This document shows positions 32,101 through 39,844 of a stretch of 64,000 bases of DNA, one piece after another (the stretch's first letter is position 1; each line of letters opens with the position of its first letter). The stretch is from Agromyces fucosus. GTDB lineage: Bacteria; Actinomycetota; Actinomycetes; Actinomycetales; Microbacteriaceae. The notes under the pieces are model-generated. The model made no database searches. It had not been told where the DNA came from and saw only the letters and a list, made by a program, of their open reading frames with translations. Where the stretch lies: positions 992,001 through 1,056,000 of the forward strand of contig NZ_SDPO01000002.1 in NCBI RefSeq assembly GCF_004134865.1. Reading direction: 5' to 3'. The translations under genes were made by a program, and so were the position numbers.

Positions 32101-33201
32101 GACGGCATCGGTCAGCGAGCGGTCGTAGACGTTGCTGCGGTACGCCTTCAGGCCGTACTCGCCGCGGCACAGCGCCGTGTACGCGTCATAGAGGCTGCCG
32201 ACACGGGCCGCGACGCCGAAGGCGAAGCCGCGACGTTCTCCGGCCGCCATGGCCGTCCGCAGGCCCGGTTGCGGCGCGTAGACGCTCGGCACGACGTCGA
32301 GGCTGTCGTTGCGCAGACTCATCCCGTAGGGCTGCCGATCCGACATGAGCTGGCGCTCGTGCACGAACTCGGCCACCTCGGCCGGCAGGTAGACGCCCGA
32401 GGTGACGGCGACGCCGGCGACGGCGTACTGGGTCAGCGCCATGGGCGCGAACAGCTCCCACGCGCCGAGCGGGGCCGAGCCGTCGACCACGGTGAGCGCG
32501 TGCTGGTACGAGCCGCAGAGCACCTCGTCGAGGTCGTCGATGCCCTTGACGTCCTGGCTCTGGTAGCCGACGAGGTAGTCGCCGGCCTGCTTCGCCTTCA
32601 GCACGTAGTGCGCCTCGGGCTGGTCGCCGTCGAGCCGCCAGCGCACGACGAGCTCGACGTCGTCGGTGCTGGTGCGCAGCTCGATCACCTGCCCGCTGAG
32701 GCGTCGATACGAGGTGAACCCCAGCCAGCTCGGCTGCAGCGGCCCGTACAGCTCGGGTGCGCTGCCGTCGGGCAGCGTGCCGGCCAGCACGACCCATTGC
32801 TCGTCGAAGCGGTGGTCGGGGCTCGTCACCGACAGCCACTGTCCGTCGTGCTTGATCTCGAGGTCGCGGACGATCGTCTCGCCGCCGTCCCACCGCGCCT
32901 GGTGGAAGGTCATGCGATGGTTTCGCCCGACGAGCCGCGCGACGCGGGTGAGCGAGAGGTTCGGCTTGTCGAGACGCCGCAGGGCGTCGGCGTAGGCGCC
33001 GCTGGTGCCGCTGAACCCGGGATCCGCCGCAGCGGCCTCCGGGTGGCCTCCGAAGACGGCAGGGAGCACGCCGGCCGCCAGCAGGAGCTGCAGCGCAGAG
33101 CGCCGGCTCCACTGCCCGGGGGCAGCTGGTGGGGCATCCGCTGGTGACGCGTCGGGGTCCATCGAATCGTGGTCGGCCGCTGGGCTCATCCTTGAATCCA
33201 T
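29149..33201 (-). CDS. large Tat-exported protein with golvesin/Xly-type C-terminal domain, probable polysaccharide-active enzyme
   Basis: A 1350-aa protein. A Tat signal (Ser-Arg-Arg-Ser-Ala-Leu-Gln-Leu-Leu-Leu, RR at 33-34) ends near Ala-Ala-Ala-Asp-Pro. The first 300 residues look like a beta-sandwich. About 330-820 is helical with many aromatic residues (Tyr-Ser-Gly-Trp-Trp-Asn-Arg, Tyr-Tyr-Phe-His-His-Ala), as in alpha/alpha-toroid lyases and glycuronyl hydrolases. A NEW3-like beta domain (about 1020-1200) follows. The last 130 residues match the golvesin/Xly carbohydrate-binding domain (Trp-Pro-Gly-Tyr-x-Glu-x-Gly-x-Trp and a final Val-Arg-Val). The catalytic family is not recognised. 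The start could also be ATG 33189. Confidence 0.78.
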   Translation of the reverse strand: MDSRMSPAADHDSMDPDASPADAPPAAPGQWSRRSALQLLLAAGVLPAVFGGHPEAAAADPGFSGTSGAYADALRRLDKPNLSLTRVARLVGRNHRMTFHQARWDGGETIVRDLEIKHDGQWLSVTSPDHRFDEQWVVLAGTLPDGSAPELYGPLQPSWLGFTSYRRLSGQVIELRTSTDDVELVVRWRLDGDQPEAHYVLKAKQAGDYLVGYQSQDVKGIDDLDEVLCGSYQHALTVVDGSAPLGAWELFAPMALTQYAVAGVAVTSGVYLPAEVAEFVHERQLMSDRQPYGMSLRNDSLDVVPSVYAPQPGLRTAMAAGERRGFAFGVAARVGSLYDAYTALCRGEYGLKAYRSNVYDRSLTDAVHAMTELIAIEPDGDDSVDFIPSYSGWWNRAKGFVDVENEDAVRTAASGVLLSAHYLTGTADGTLYDRRARPALEYQLSRKGIGHSPVIGGSVYNDKTQYRIGRIPTDAVNLAALSQLTHGRNAAFQRLAVQATKAGVVGQSRAPFATALATYQLTGDPAYLTEATLIGRRYVQEEILTPYRGNGQPPGGFAYSFSKYWVDLLVLFELTGEAVFLEGAHREAQRFITQTAVRPVPDQTITVPEGHVVVQQYDWESRSSLPDYPTTDVAPETVPAWYVSPTGLTFEALSSFKLGTSSLTDPGGGYVFNPCWAGALLRLAHHAGDPLLADVAHNMVIGRFTTYPGYYSRQFQVAQMKPDFATSGPVGITGYYFHHAPAQLGLAMDYLINESFYRSAGQIDFPHVFEADFAYFKYFAYGHAPGTFFGEDGVWPYFPAGLISLDNPLVNWMTGVGNDALYVSLTNSAADAQFVVVDLTGELTGLTGGDAPAVEVVAADGTRSAQVAAGGRIKVRVPGHGLVALVVRGVTVDRPAQPFDDLVDRGTDSFHEVDSDPGTDYGLARGVLLVRPGGDGYDAYVQIDTEEPATLGYRIGDEPVKQAASKGYPYEWTIPVASSADAFSYTITVGAKTTEEVTLRVPGRIGGADAPIAGDVVAQATSTAGDRVPLMFEVRNASDDPFAGEVALTLPAGWQLDGAVPAVSVPPQGFARVESAAIIAPGTPPGEVQVEASVSVAEGDPLELRPASIEVIDSRRLVSLTTDTAIISGPGATARLTALVINTGVTPLRGTLSLFGFSGWTVGQKDVVIEVPPRSDLTHTWTVTAGAAVKPGSTTRFEARLDGTLRRGVLVRVADEGVIAHTQSPWPGYLETGLWFPSGLAGWNGTRTRYSDVDSVGSTVTWQVDLPDAGEYRVSVWYPTNPTTTTSAAYIVEHQGGSTEVIVDQTVGAAAWRPLGTFRYDAGAVGVVRLEVRNTSFHRVSAAQFVRVGN

Positions 33202-33218
33202 GATGCATATGATGCATC
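33202..33218. promoter_or_regulatory. GATGCAT-ATG-ATGCATC dyad abutting a start codon
   Basis: Perfect 7-bp arms (33202-33208, 33212-33218) around a 3-nt spacer lie in the divergent promoter region of the exported protein and the esterase. The dyad touches the ATG at 33201, so a bound repressor would block initiation, or the true start is the later ATG at 33189. Confidence 0.7.
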
Positions 33219-33298
33219 CGTTATGCGACAGTGTCAATGGCAATGCAACCAGCGGTGCCGATAGCGTCGACCATGCCGACTCCCGAGAGGACCACGCA

Positions 33299-34264
33299 GT
33301 GACCAACTCCCCTTCCGAGGAACTGACCGAGTACTCGGTGACCGCGCTGCTGACGCCGCCTGGGCCGCCGGAGGAGCCGGCCGACTTCGACGAGTTCTGG
33401 CGCGGCACCTTCGAGGCGTACGGCGCCGGCCGGGTCGGCTGGGAGGCCACGCGCGACCTCGACGCCACCGAGACCCACCAGGTGAGGCAGATCCGGTTCG
33501 ACTCGTCCGCCGGCGAGCCGGCCGTGGCGTTCCTGATGGTGCCGCGCCTCGAGGCAGCGATCCGACGCGGCCTCGTGATCGGGCACGGATACGGCGGCCG
33601 CACGGCGCCCGACCTCGATCAGGTGCCCGCCGACACCGCCGCGATCTTCCCCGCGGCGCCGGGCACGCTGCCGAACACGGGCAGTCGCTTCCCGGCGCTC
33701 CCCGACGAGCACGTGCTCGCGGGCATCGCGCACCGCGACACCTACTCGCACCGATTCGCCGCCGCCGACGTCTGGCGAGCCGCGACCGTCTTGCTCGACG
33801 CCGCCCCGGCGGCAGCCGCGGCGCTCGACTTCAGCGGCGGCAGCTTCGGCGGCGGCATCGGGGCGATGGCCCTGCCCTGGGACGCCCGCTTCCGGCGCGC
33901 GTCGCTCGACGTCCCGAGCTTCGGGCACCACGCGATCCGCCTCACCCGGCGCTGCACGGGCAGTGGCGAGGCCGTGCGACAGCACGTGCAAGAGCACCCC
34001 GAGGCGCGTGAGGTGCTCGGCTACTTCGACGCCGCCGTGGCGGCTCGGCGCATCCGCGTGCCCGTGCACGTGGCGGCGGCAGTGCTCGACCCGGCCGTCG
34101 ACCCGCGAGGCCAGTTCGCCGTCTTCCACGCGCTCACCGGGCCCAAGCGGCTCACCGTGCGCGCGAACGGGCACCTCGACGGCCAGATCGCCGAGGTCTC
34201 CGAGCGGATGGCGCGGCAGCACGCCGCCGACTTCTTCGCGCTCCCCGACGACCGCCTGGCCTGA
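33299..34264 (+). CDS. CE7-like acetyl xylan/cephalosporin esterase family protein
   Basis: A 321-aa alpha/beta hydrolase. The N-terminus (Pro-Pro-Gly-Pro-Pro-Glu-Glu-Pro-Ala-Asp-Phe-Asp-Glu-Phe-Trp) matches the CE7 family. The nucleophile elbow is Gly-Gly-Ser-Phe-Gly-Gly-Gly, where CE7 normally has GxSQGG. The acid lies in Val-Leu-Asp-Pro-Ala-Val-Asp, and the base His in Asn-Gly-His-Leu-Asp-Gly. No signal peptide is present, so it would deacetylate imported oligosaccharides. GTG 33299 has AGAGGA upstream. It diverges from the large exported protein. Confidence 0.85.
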   Translation: MTNSPSEELTEYSVTALLTPPGPPEEPADFDEFWRGTFEAYGAGRVGWEATRDLDATETHQVRQIRFDSSAGEPAVAFLMVPRLEAAIRRGLVIGHGYGGRTAPDLDQVPADTAAIFPAAPGTLPNTGSRFPALPDEHVLAGIAHRDTYSHRFAAADVWRAATVLLDAAPAAAAALDFSGGSFGGGIGAMALPWDARFRRASLDVPSFGHHAIRLTRRCTGSGEAVRQHVQEHPEAREVLGYFDAAVAARRIRVPVHVAAAVLDPAVDPRGQFAVFHALTGPKRLTVRANGHLDGQIAEVSERMARQHAADFFALPDDRLA

Positions 34265-34284
34265 GCACGCGGCGAGCGGCCCGA

Positions 34285-34308
34285 GGCATCCGTCACGAAG
34301 CGGATGCC
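34285..34308. terminator. short hairpin built from GGCATCCG/CGGATGCC
   Basis: Eight-base arms (34285-34292, 34301-34308) around an 8-nt loop lie between convergent genes ending at 34264 and 34331. Both arms are the over-represented CGGATGCC string. Confidence 0.6.
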
Positions 34309-34330
34309 GCGGCGCACGCCGAACGATCGA

Positions 34331-35638
34331 CTACGAGTTCGCGTCGAGCAGGTCCTGGACTTCCTTCTTCAGCGAGTTGAGTCCCGTCTGCACGTCGACC
34401 TGGCCCGCGAGGATGGTCGCCACGCCGGCGCCGATCGCCGCGTCGATCTGCGCGGTTACGGGCACGCGGTCCCATGCGGCGCCGCGAGCGTGCTCGGAGA
34501 CCTCGGTGCGGAACGTGGTCTGGTACTCGTCGGCGGCGAGCGCCGGGATCTGGTCGGCGACGGACTTCGCGGCCGGTGCGACGCCCGACTGCTCGTACTG
34601 CGCGGTCGCGGCGTCGATGTTCGTCGCGGCGTAGGTGATGAAGTCGCGGCTCGTGAGCTCGCCCTCGCCGGCACTCGCGAACAGTCCGCCGCCCCAGGCG
34701 CGGTTGTACGACGGGTTGCCGTTGGCCGTGGGTCGTTCGATCGCGCTGATGTTGTCGATGATGTTCTGCGCGGCACCGTTCGTCTTCACGAAGGTCGAGG
34801 CGAGCGGGGCGTCGTCGTAGAGGGCGGCGCGGCCGCTCGCGAACAGGATGCGCGCGTCGCTGCGGGCCACGTTCGCCTGGGTGAGGCCGTCGTCCTGCAG
34901 CGCCTTGTACCAGGTGATCGCCTCGACGCTCTCCTTGTCGCCGATCGTGCACTCGAAGTCGTCGGTGACGACCGGGCTGCCCCAGCCCCACATCCAGTGC
35001 GCGGCATCCTTCAGGTCGGGGTTCTTCGTGACCGCCGCGTAGGGGATCAACGAGGAGTCCTGCGACTTGATCTTCTCGAGCGCGGTCGCGAACTGCTCGA
35101 CCGTCATGCCCGACTTGATGCCGACGCTCTTGGCGATCTCGCCGTTCGTGATGATGCCGATGCCCGACGCCGTGAGCGGCAGCACGAGGAGCTTGCCGCC
35201 CATCGTGTACGAGTCGAGCACGCCCTGCGGGATGCCGAGCCCCTTGGCGAGGTCGGAGAGGTCGGCGAGCACGTCCATGGGCGTGAGCACCTGCCATCCG
35301 CCCGACTGGCCGACGCCCATGAGCTTGCCCGAGCGACCGGTGAGTGCGAGCTGCGTCGCGGCCTGGTCGTAGGGGTAGATGACGGGCGAGACGGTGACGC
35401 CCTCCTCCGCGGAGAAGTCCTTGAGGATCGCCTCCCATGCGGGCTTCAGCGCCTCCTCGCCGAGCGAGTTGCCGTAGAAGTTGATCGTCTTCGCCTTGGT
35501 CGCAGCGTTGGCGCCGGCACTGGCGCCCGGTGCGGCCGGGGTGGCGCAGCCGGCGAGCGCGAGCGCGCCGAGTGCGGCGAATGCCGTACCGCCGCCGATG
35601 AAGGCGCGGCGGCTGAGCTGCGAGGTCGAGAGGTTCAT
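34331..35638 (-). CDS. sugar ABC transporter substrate-binding lipoprotein
   Basis: A 435-aa extracellular binding protein of the family 1 (MalE-like) type. A Tat-like Ser-Arg-Arg-Ala-Phe-Ile and a lipobox Leu-Ala-Gly-Cys (Cys31) head the protein. The mature fold shows typical two-lobe motifs such as Asp-Ala-Arg-Ile-Leu-Phe-Ala-Ser-Gly-Arg-Ala-Ala-Leu. It is the first-acting part of an importer whose two permeases lie next on the same strand upstream (36546-37490 and 35692-36549). The ligand is unknown, but it is presumably an oligosaccharide or sugar acid from the same locus. Confidence 0.92.
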   Translation of the reverse strand: MNLSTSQLSRRAFIGGGTAFAALGALALAGCATPAAPGASAGANAATKAKTINFYGNSLGEEALKPAWEAILKDFSAEEGVTVSPVIYPYDQAATQLALTGRSGKLMGVGQSGGWQVLTPMDVLADLSDLAKGLGIPQGVLDSYTMGGKLLVLPLTASGIGIITNGEIAKSVGIKSGMTVEQFATALEKIKSQDSSLIPYAAVTKNPDLKDAAHWMWGWGSPVVTDDFECTIGDKESVEAITWYKALQDDGLTQANVARSDARILFASGRAALYDDAPLASTFVKTNGAAQNIIDNISAIERPTANGNPSYNRAWGGGLFASAGEGELTSRDFITYAATNIDAATAQYEQSGVAPAAKSVADQIPALAADEYQTTFRTEVSEHARGAAWDRVPVTAQIDAAIGAGVATILAGQVDVQTGLNSLKKEVQDLLDANS

Positions 35639-35691
35639 GTGGACTGCTCCTTCGTCGGAATGTGTGTTCGGTGCGGTGCTGCGGATCACGG

Positions 35692-36549
35692 CTACCCCTT
35701 CACGGCCCCCGACGCGAGGCCGGAGACGAAGTAGCGCTGGAGGAGGATGAAGATGATGGCGAGCGGCAGCGAGGTGATGAGGGATGCCGCCATGAGTGCC
35801 GGCCAGTCGGCCGTGCCCTCGCGGATGAAGGCCTGGGTGAGACCGGCAGGCAGGGTCTGCTTGTCGGGGCCCGCGAGCGTGAGCGCGAACAGCAGGTCGC
35901 TCCAGCCGCGCATGAAGGCGAACATCGCCGCCGTGATGAGGCCGGGCACCACGAGAGGGAAGACGATCTGGAACATCGTCGCGATGCGCGAGAGGCCGTC
36001 GACCTTCGCCGCCTCGAGGATGTCGTCGGGCAGCCCGTCGATGATGCCCTTCAGGAGGAACACCACGAGCGGCAGCGTGAACGTCGTGAACGAGATGATG
36101 AGCGCCGTGTAGGTGTAGAGCAGGCCGGCCGAGCTCAGCATGAGGTACAGCGAGATCAGGAGCAGCGCCCCCGGGATGAGCTGCCCGATGAGGAACATGA
36201 ACATGATCGCGTTGCGCCCGCGGTAGCGGAACTTCGAGAGCGAGTAGGCCATGATGCCGCCGACGAGCACGGAGAGCACGGCGGTGCCCGTCGAGACGAT
36301 GAAGCTGTTCGCGAGCGCCTGGAGCAGCGCGTCGTTCTGGAAGAACCCGATGAAGTTGTCGAGCGTCGGGTCGACCGGGAAGAGCGGCCGATCGAGGGCG
36401 AACACCGCCTCCTTCTTCATGAACGCCGTCGACGTCAGCCAGTAGATCGGCAGGAGGCCGAAGAGGGCGAGCAGGATGAGCCCAAGGCGCCCGGGGATCG
36501 ACAGTCTCGGGCGGATGATCGCCTCTCCGATGTCGCGGCCGTGACTCAT
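35692..36549 (-). CDS. sugar ABC transporter permease, MalG type
   Basis: A 285-aa six-span permease with the EAA loop Glu-Ala-Ala-Lys-Val-Asp-Gly-Leu-Ser (residues about 190-200), which contacts the ATPase. Its ATG overlaps the stop of the partner permease (ATGA). No ATPase gene is in the locus, so a shared MsmK/UgpC-type ATPase elsewhere must power it, a common arrangement in Actinobacteria. Confidence 0.94.
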   Translation of the reverse strand: MSHGRDIGEAIIRPRLSIPGRLGLILLALFGLLPIYWLTSTAFMKKEAVFALDRPLFPVDPTLDNFIGFFQNDALLQALANSFIVSTGTAVLSVLVGGIMAYSLSKFRYRGRNAIMFMFLIGQLIPGALLLISLYLMLSSAGLLYTYTALIISFTTFTLPLVVFLLKGIIDGLPDDILEAAKVDGLSRIATMFQIVFPLVVPGLITAAMFAFMRGWSDLLFALTLAGPDKQTLPAGLTQAFIREGTADWPALMAASLITSLPLAIIFILLQRYFVSGLASGAVKG

Positions 36550-37490
36550 CGCTTCTCCAGACGTCGGTTGAGCAGCAGGTATGCGCTCGAGATGATCGCG
36601 AGCAGGATGAGCCAGAGCACGCCCATGGCGGATGCCTTGCCGAGCTCGTAGCTGCCGAACGCGAGTTGATAGAGGCTGACGGCGAGCGTCGTCGTCGAAT
36701 CTCCGGGGCCGCCTCCCGTCATCACGAAGATGGTGTCGAAGTTGCCGAAGTTGTAGATGAACTCGAGCGTCGCGACGAGGGCGACCGGGCCGACGATGTG
36801 CGGCAGCGAGATGTAGCGGAACCGCTGCGAACGCGTGGCCCCGTCGATCGTCGCGGCCTCGAGCTGCTCGGCCGGCAGGGTCTGCAGCACCGAGAGGGCG
36901 ACGACCATGATCCAGGGGAACGAGTGCCAGGTCTTCGCGATCACGACGGCCGCCATCGCGCCGGTGGGGTTGCCGAGCATGCTCACCTCGGGCAGGCCCA
37001 CCATCGTCAGCAGGTGGTTGAGCACGCCGTAGCTGTCGTTGAAGATCCACGCCCAGAGGAACGAGACCACGACGCCGGGCAGGAGCCACGGCAGCATGAG
37101 CGTGCCGCGCAGGATGTTTCTACCGCGGAGTCGTGCGTTCAACAGCACGGCGAGCGCGACGCCGAGGAGCACGGGGAAGATCGTCGCGAGCGTCGCGAAG
37201 GTGAGCGTCGTGCCGAGCCGCGCCATGAACTCGCCGAAGATCGCGACGTAGTTGTCGAAGCCGACGAAGGTGCGATCGGGCGTGAGCAACGACTGGTCGT
37301 AGAGGCTCGTGCCGATGCTCGAGACGAGCGGGTAGATCGCGATCACGAGGAAGAGGAGGACCGCGGGGAGTGCGATCATGAATCCGAAGGTGCGATCCTT
37401 CGCACCGAGGGTCGAACGCCGCCCGGATCGCGGCCCGGTCGGCTCGGTCGCCTCGCGTGTCGCGGGTCGTTCGAGGATGGCTTGCTGCAT
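36546..37490 (-). CDS. sugar ABC transporter permease, MalF type
   Basis: A 314-aa permease with six spans and the EAA motif Glu-Ala-Ala-Thr-Ile-Asp-Gly-Ala. ATG 37490 is preferred because GGGAAG then has normal spacing; a GTG at 37499 is the alternative start. It is the promoter-proximal gene of the importer operon (permease, permease, binding protein) and diverges from the IclR gene. Confidence 0.92.
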   Translation of the reverse strand: MQQAILERPATREATEPTGPRSGRRSTLGAKDRTFGFMIALPAVLLFLVIAIYPLVSSIGTSLYDQSLLTPDRTFVGFDNYVAIFGEFMARLGTTLTFATLATIFPVLLGVALAVLLNARLRGRNILRGTLMLPWLLPGVVVSFLWAWIFNDSYGVLNHLLTMVGLPEVSMLGNPTGAMAAVVIAKTWHSFPWIMVVALSVLQTLPAEQLEAATIDGATRSQRFRYISLPHIVGPVALVATLEFIYNFGNFDTIFVMTGGGPGDSTTTLAVSLYQLAFGSYELGKASAMGVLWLILLAIISSAYLLLNRRLEKR

Positions 37491-37499
37491 TGCGTTCAC

Positions 37500-37727
37500 T
37501 TCCCGAGAGATGGCGACCCCTCATCAGGGGCCCCTGTGCGTCGTCGTCACAAGTGGTCAACGCTGACGTGCGGCCAGTAAACCACAATGCGGATGCGAAA
37601 TCCACAAAATGCATAACTCACCCATATTTGGATTGCCTCAGCCGATTCCGGTTACTACACTGACGGCAACGGCGCAGCCCGAGCGGGTAAGCAACGACGC
37701 GCGGCAACTGCATGAGAAGGAGTCCCG
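37500..37727. promoter_or_regulatory. divergent control region of importer operon and IclR gene
   Basis: The 228-bp gap is AT-rich in its middle. It holds TGCGGATgcgaaATCCACA as an imperfect dyad (about 37585-37605), a CCACAATGCG/CCACAAAATGC direct repeat, and, close to the importer start, the hairpin CCCCT-CATC-AGGGG in the leader. These are candidate IclR sites and leader structure. Confidence 0.55.
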
Positions 37728-38531
37728 ATGGCATCGGAATCGGTCGGCGGCACACAGACCGTCGAACGGGCTATGTCCCTGCTCGCGTGTTTCACCGAGG
37801 AGGCCGGCGAGCTGCGGGTGTCGGAGCTCTGCGCACTCACGGGGCTCGGGCAATCGACCGTGTCGCGCATGATGTCGGCGCTCGACCGCATGCGGTTCGT
37901 GGTGCAGGACGACCGGACCGGCCTCTACCGGCTCGGGCCGGCCGCCGTCTCGCTCGGCACCATCGCCCTCAACGGCTCCCCGATCTTCCGCGCCTCGCGC
38001 CAGATCGCCCAGAACCTGGCGCACCGGCTCGGCATCGGCGTGAACGTCGCAGAACTCAGCGGCTTCACCTTCACCTACCTCTGCAACTTCGAGGGCGCGC
38101 TCGCCCCGAAGTCGTTCGCGATGGCCGGGCGCACGGCGCCGCTGCACGCCACGGGGCTCGGCAAGGCGCTGTTGTCGGGCATGCCGTCCGACCTCATCGA
38201 CGAGTACTTCGCGAACACGCCCCAGCGGTTCACCCCGCACACGATCGTCGACCGCGACGCGATGGAGATCGCCCTCGAAGAGACGCGCAGCCGCGGGTAC
38301 GCCACCGAGATCGAGGAGCTCGCCTTCGGGCGCGCCTGCATCGCGGCACCCGTTCGCAACCGCGCCGGTGAGATCGTCGCCGGCCTCTCCGCGAGCGGTC
38401 CGCTCTCGGTGCTCGACCTGCAGGCGCCCCACCAGGAGATCGCGCTGCAGGTCATCGAGGCCGCCGACGAGATCTCCGTCGCCCTCGGCTACAGCCCCTC
38501 CCACTCCGCGACGGCGTACGCCGCCCTGTAG
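37728..38531 (+). CDS. IclR-family transcriptional regulator
   Basis: A 267-aa protein. The N-terminal winged helix (residues 8-65) reads Gly-Leu-Gly-Gln-Ser-Thr-Val-Ser-Arg-Met-Met-Ser-Ala-Leu. The C-terminal effector domain has the family marks Leu-His-Ala-Thr-Gly-Leu-Gly-Lys-Ala-Leu and a late Cys-Ile-Ala-Ala-Pro-Val-Arg. AAGGAG precedes ATG. IclR proteins often control sugar-acid catabolism and sense the keto-deoxy acid. It is the only regulator within 26-42 kb and so is the prime candidate to control the whole locus. Confidence 0.93.
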   Translation: MASESVGGTQTVERAMSLLACFTEEAGELRVSELCALTGLGQSTVSRMMSALDRMRFVVQDDRTGLYRLGPAAVSLGTIALNGSPIFRASRQIAQNLAHRLGIGVNVAELSGFTFTYLCNFEGALAPKSFAMAGRTAPLHATGLGKALLSGMPSDLIDEYFANTPQRFTPHTIVDRDAMEIALEETRSRGYATEIEELAFGRACIAAPVRNRAGEIVAGLSASGPLSVLDLQAPHQEIALQVIEAADEISVALGYSPSHSATAYAAL

Positions 38532-38604
38532 ACCCCGACACTCGAACCCCACGCCGCGGCATCCGTCGACGGCTTCTCGATCATCCCTCGTCATCGGAGA
38601 CCCT

Positions 38605-39765
38605 GTGAGAATCGCGCGCGTCCAAACGTTCCCCCTCTTCATCTCGAAGGAGGATGCCGAAGACTCCTACGCGGGCGAGGCGGCGGTCGAGCACCGCGGT
38701 TACATGATCAGGCCGCCGTGGCGGAGCCTCTACTCCCCCGGCTACGAGACGCTCATCGTGAAGATCGAGACCGACGACGGCCTCGTCGGCTGGGGCGAGG
38801 GGCTCGCACCCGTCGCCCCAGAGGTCGCGGCGGCGATCGTCGACCACCTCCTCACGCCGCTCATCATCGGAGAGGACCCGCGTTCGGTGCGGACGCTCTG
38901 GCACCGGATGTCGGAGTCGATGCGCGAACGCGGGCACCTGACCGGCCACCAGGCCGACGCCATGGCCGCCGTCGACATCGCACTGTGGGACCTCTGGGGC
39001 AAGGCGACCGGCCTCTCGGTCTCCGAGCTCGCAGGCGGACGATTCGCCGAGGTGCTGCCGACCTACGTGTCGGGAGTGCGCGGCGCCGACGACGCCGAGA
39101 TCGCCGAGAAGACCGCCGTGCTCGTCGAAGCGGGCGTGCGCCGGTTCAAGATGCACCTCGGCACAGACCTGCGCACCGACCTCGCGACCTTCGACGCCGT
39201 CAACGACGCGCACCCCGACCTCAAGGTCGCGCTCGACGCGCACTGGAGCTACCGCCTCGGCGAGGCGAAGGCGCTCGGCCGCGAACTCGACGAACGCCAC
39301 GCCTGGTTCTTCGAGGCGCCCCTCGCTCCCGAGGACGTCGAGGGCCACCGCGACCTCGCGGCATCCATCGAGACCCCCGTCGCGGTGGGCGAGGCGATGC
39401 GCAGTCGCTTCGAGTTCACCGACTGGCTCGCACGCCGGGCCGTCGGCCTCACGCAGCCCGACATCGGGCGCACGGGCATCACCGAGGGGCTCGCGATCGC
39501 GGCCGTCGCCGACGCGTTCCACGCTCAGGTGGCACCGCATCACTCCGCGGCGTTCGGCATCGCGATGGCCGCCGGCCTCCACGTCGCCGCGAGCTCGCCG
39601 TCGCTCCTCGCCTTCGAGTACCAGCCGCTCACACTGCCGGTTGCGAACCGGATCCTCACGACCCCGCTCGAGGTCGCGCCGAACGGCGACTTCACCGTGC
39701 CGACCGGCCCGGGCCTCGGCGTGAGCGTCGACGAGGACTTCGTGCAGGAGTTCGTGCGCCGCTGA
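38605..39765 (+). CDS. enolase-superfamily (mandelate racemase subgroup) sugar-acid dehydratase
   Basis: A 386-aa protein with metal ligands Asp211, Glu237 and Glu263 and the His312-Asp286 dyad in Pro-His-His-Ser-Ala-Ala-Phe-Gly. The usual Lys-x-Lys acid/base motif is Lys182-Met-His184, so only one face carries Lys. That pattern suits dehydratases such as L-fuconate, D-galactonate or arabonate dehydratase. GTG 38605 gives Val-Arg-Ile, typical for the family. The gap after the IclR gene is 73 bp, so it may be cotranscribed with it. Confidence 0.9.
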   Translation: MRIARVQTFPLFISKEDAEDSYAGEAAVEHRGYMIRPPWRSLYSPGYETLIVKIETDDGLVGWGEGLAPVAPEVAAAIVDHLLTPLIIGEDPRSVRTLWHRMSESMRERGHLTGHQADAMAAVDIALWDLWGKATGLSVSELAGGRFAEVLPTYVSGVRGADDAEIAEKTAVLVEAGVRRFKMHLGTDLRTDLATFDAVNDAHPDLKVALDAHWSYRLGEAKALGRELDERHAWFFEAPLAPEDVEGHRDLAASIETPVAVGEAMRSRFEFTDWLARRAVGLTQPDIGRTGITEGLAIAAVADAFHAQVAPHHSAAFGIAMAAGLHVAASSPSLLAFEYQPLTLPVANRILTTPLEVAPNGDFTVPTGPGLGVSVDEDFVQEFVRR

Positions 39766-39844
39766 GCGGCACTCCCCCTCACGCGCGACGCGGCTGCGAT
39801 GATCGAATGGCGCGACGACGCCCGACGTGCATGAGGGGGAACAC

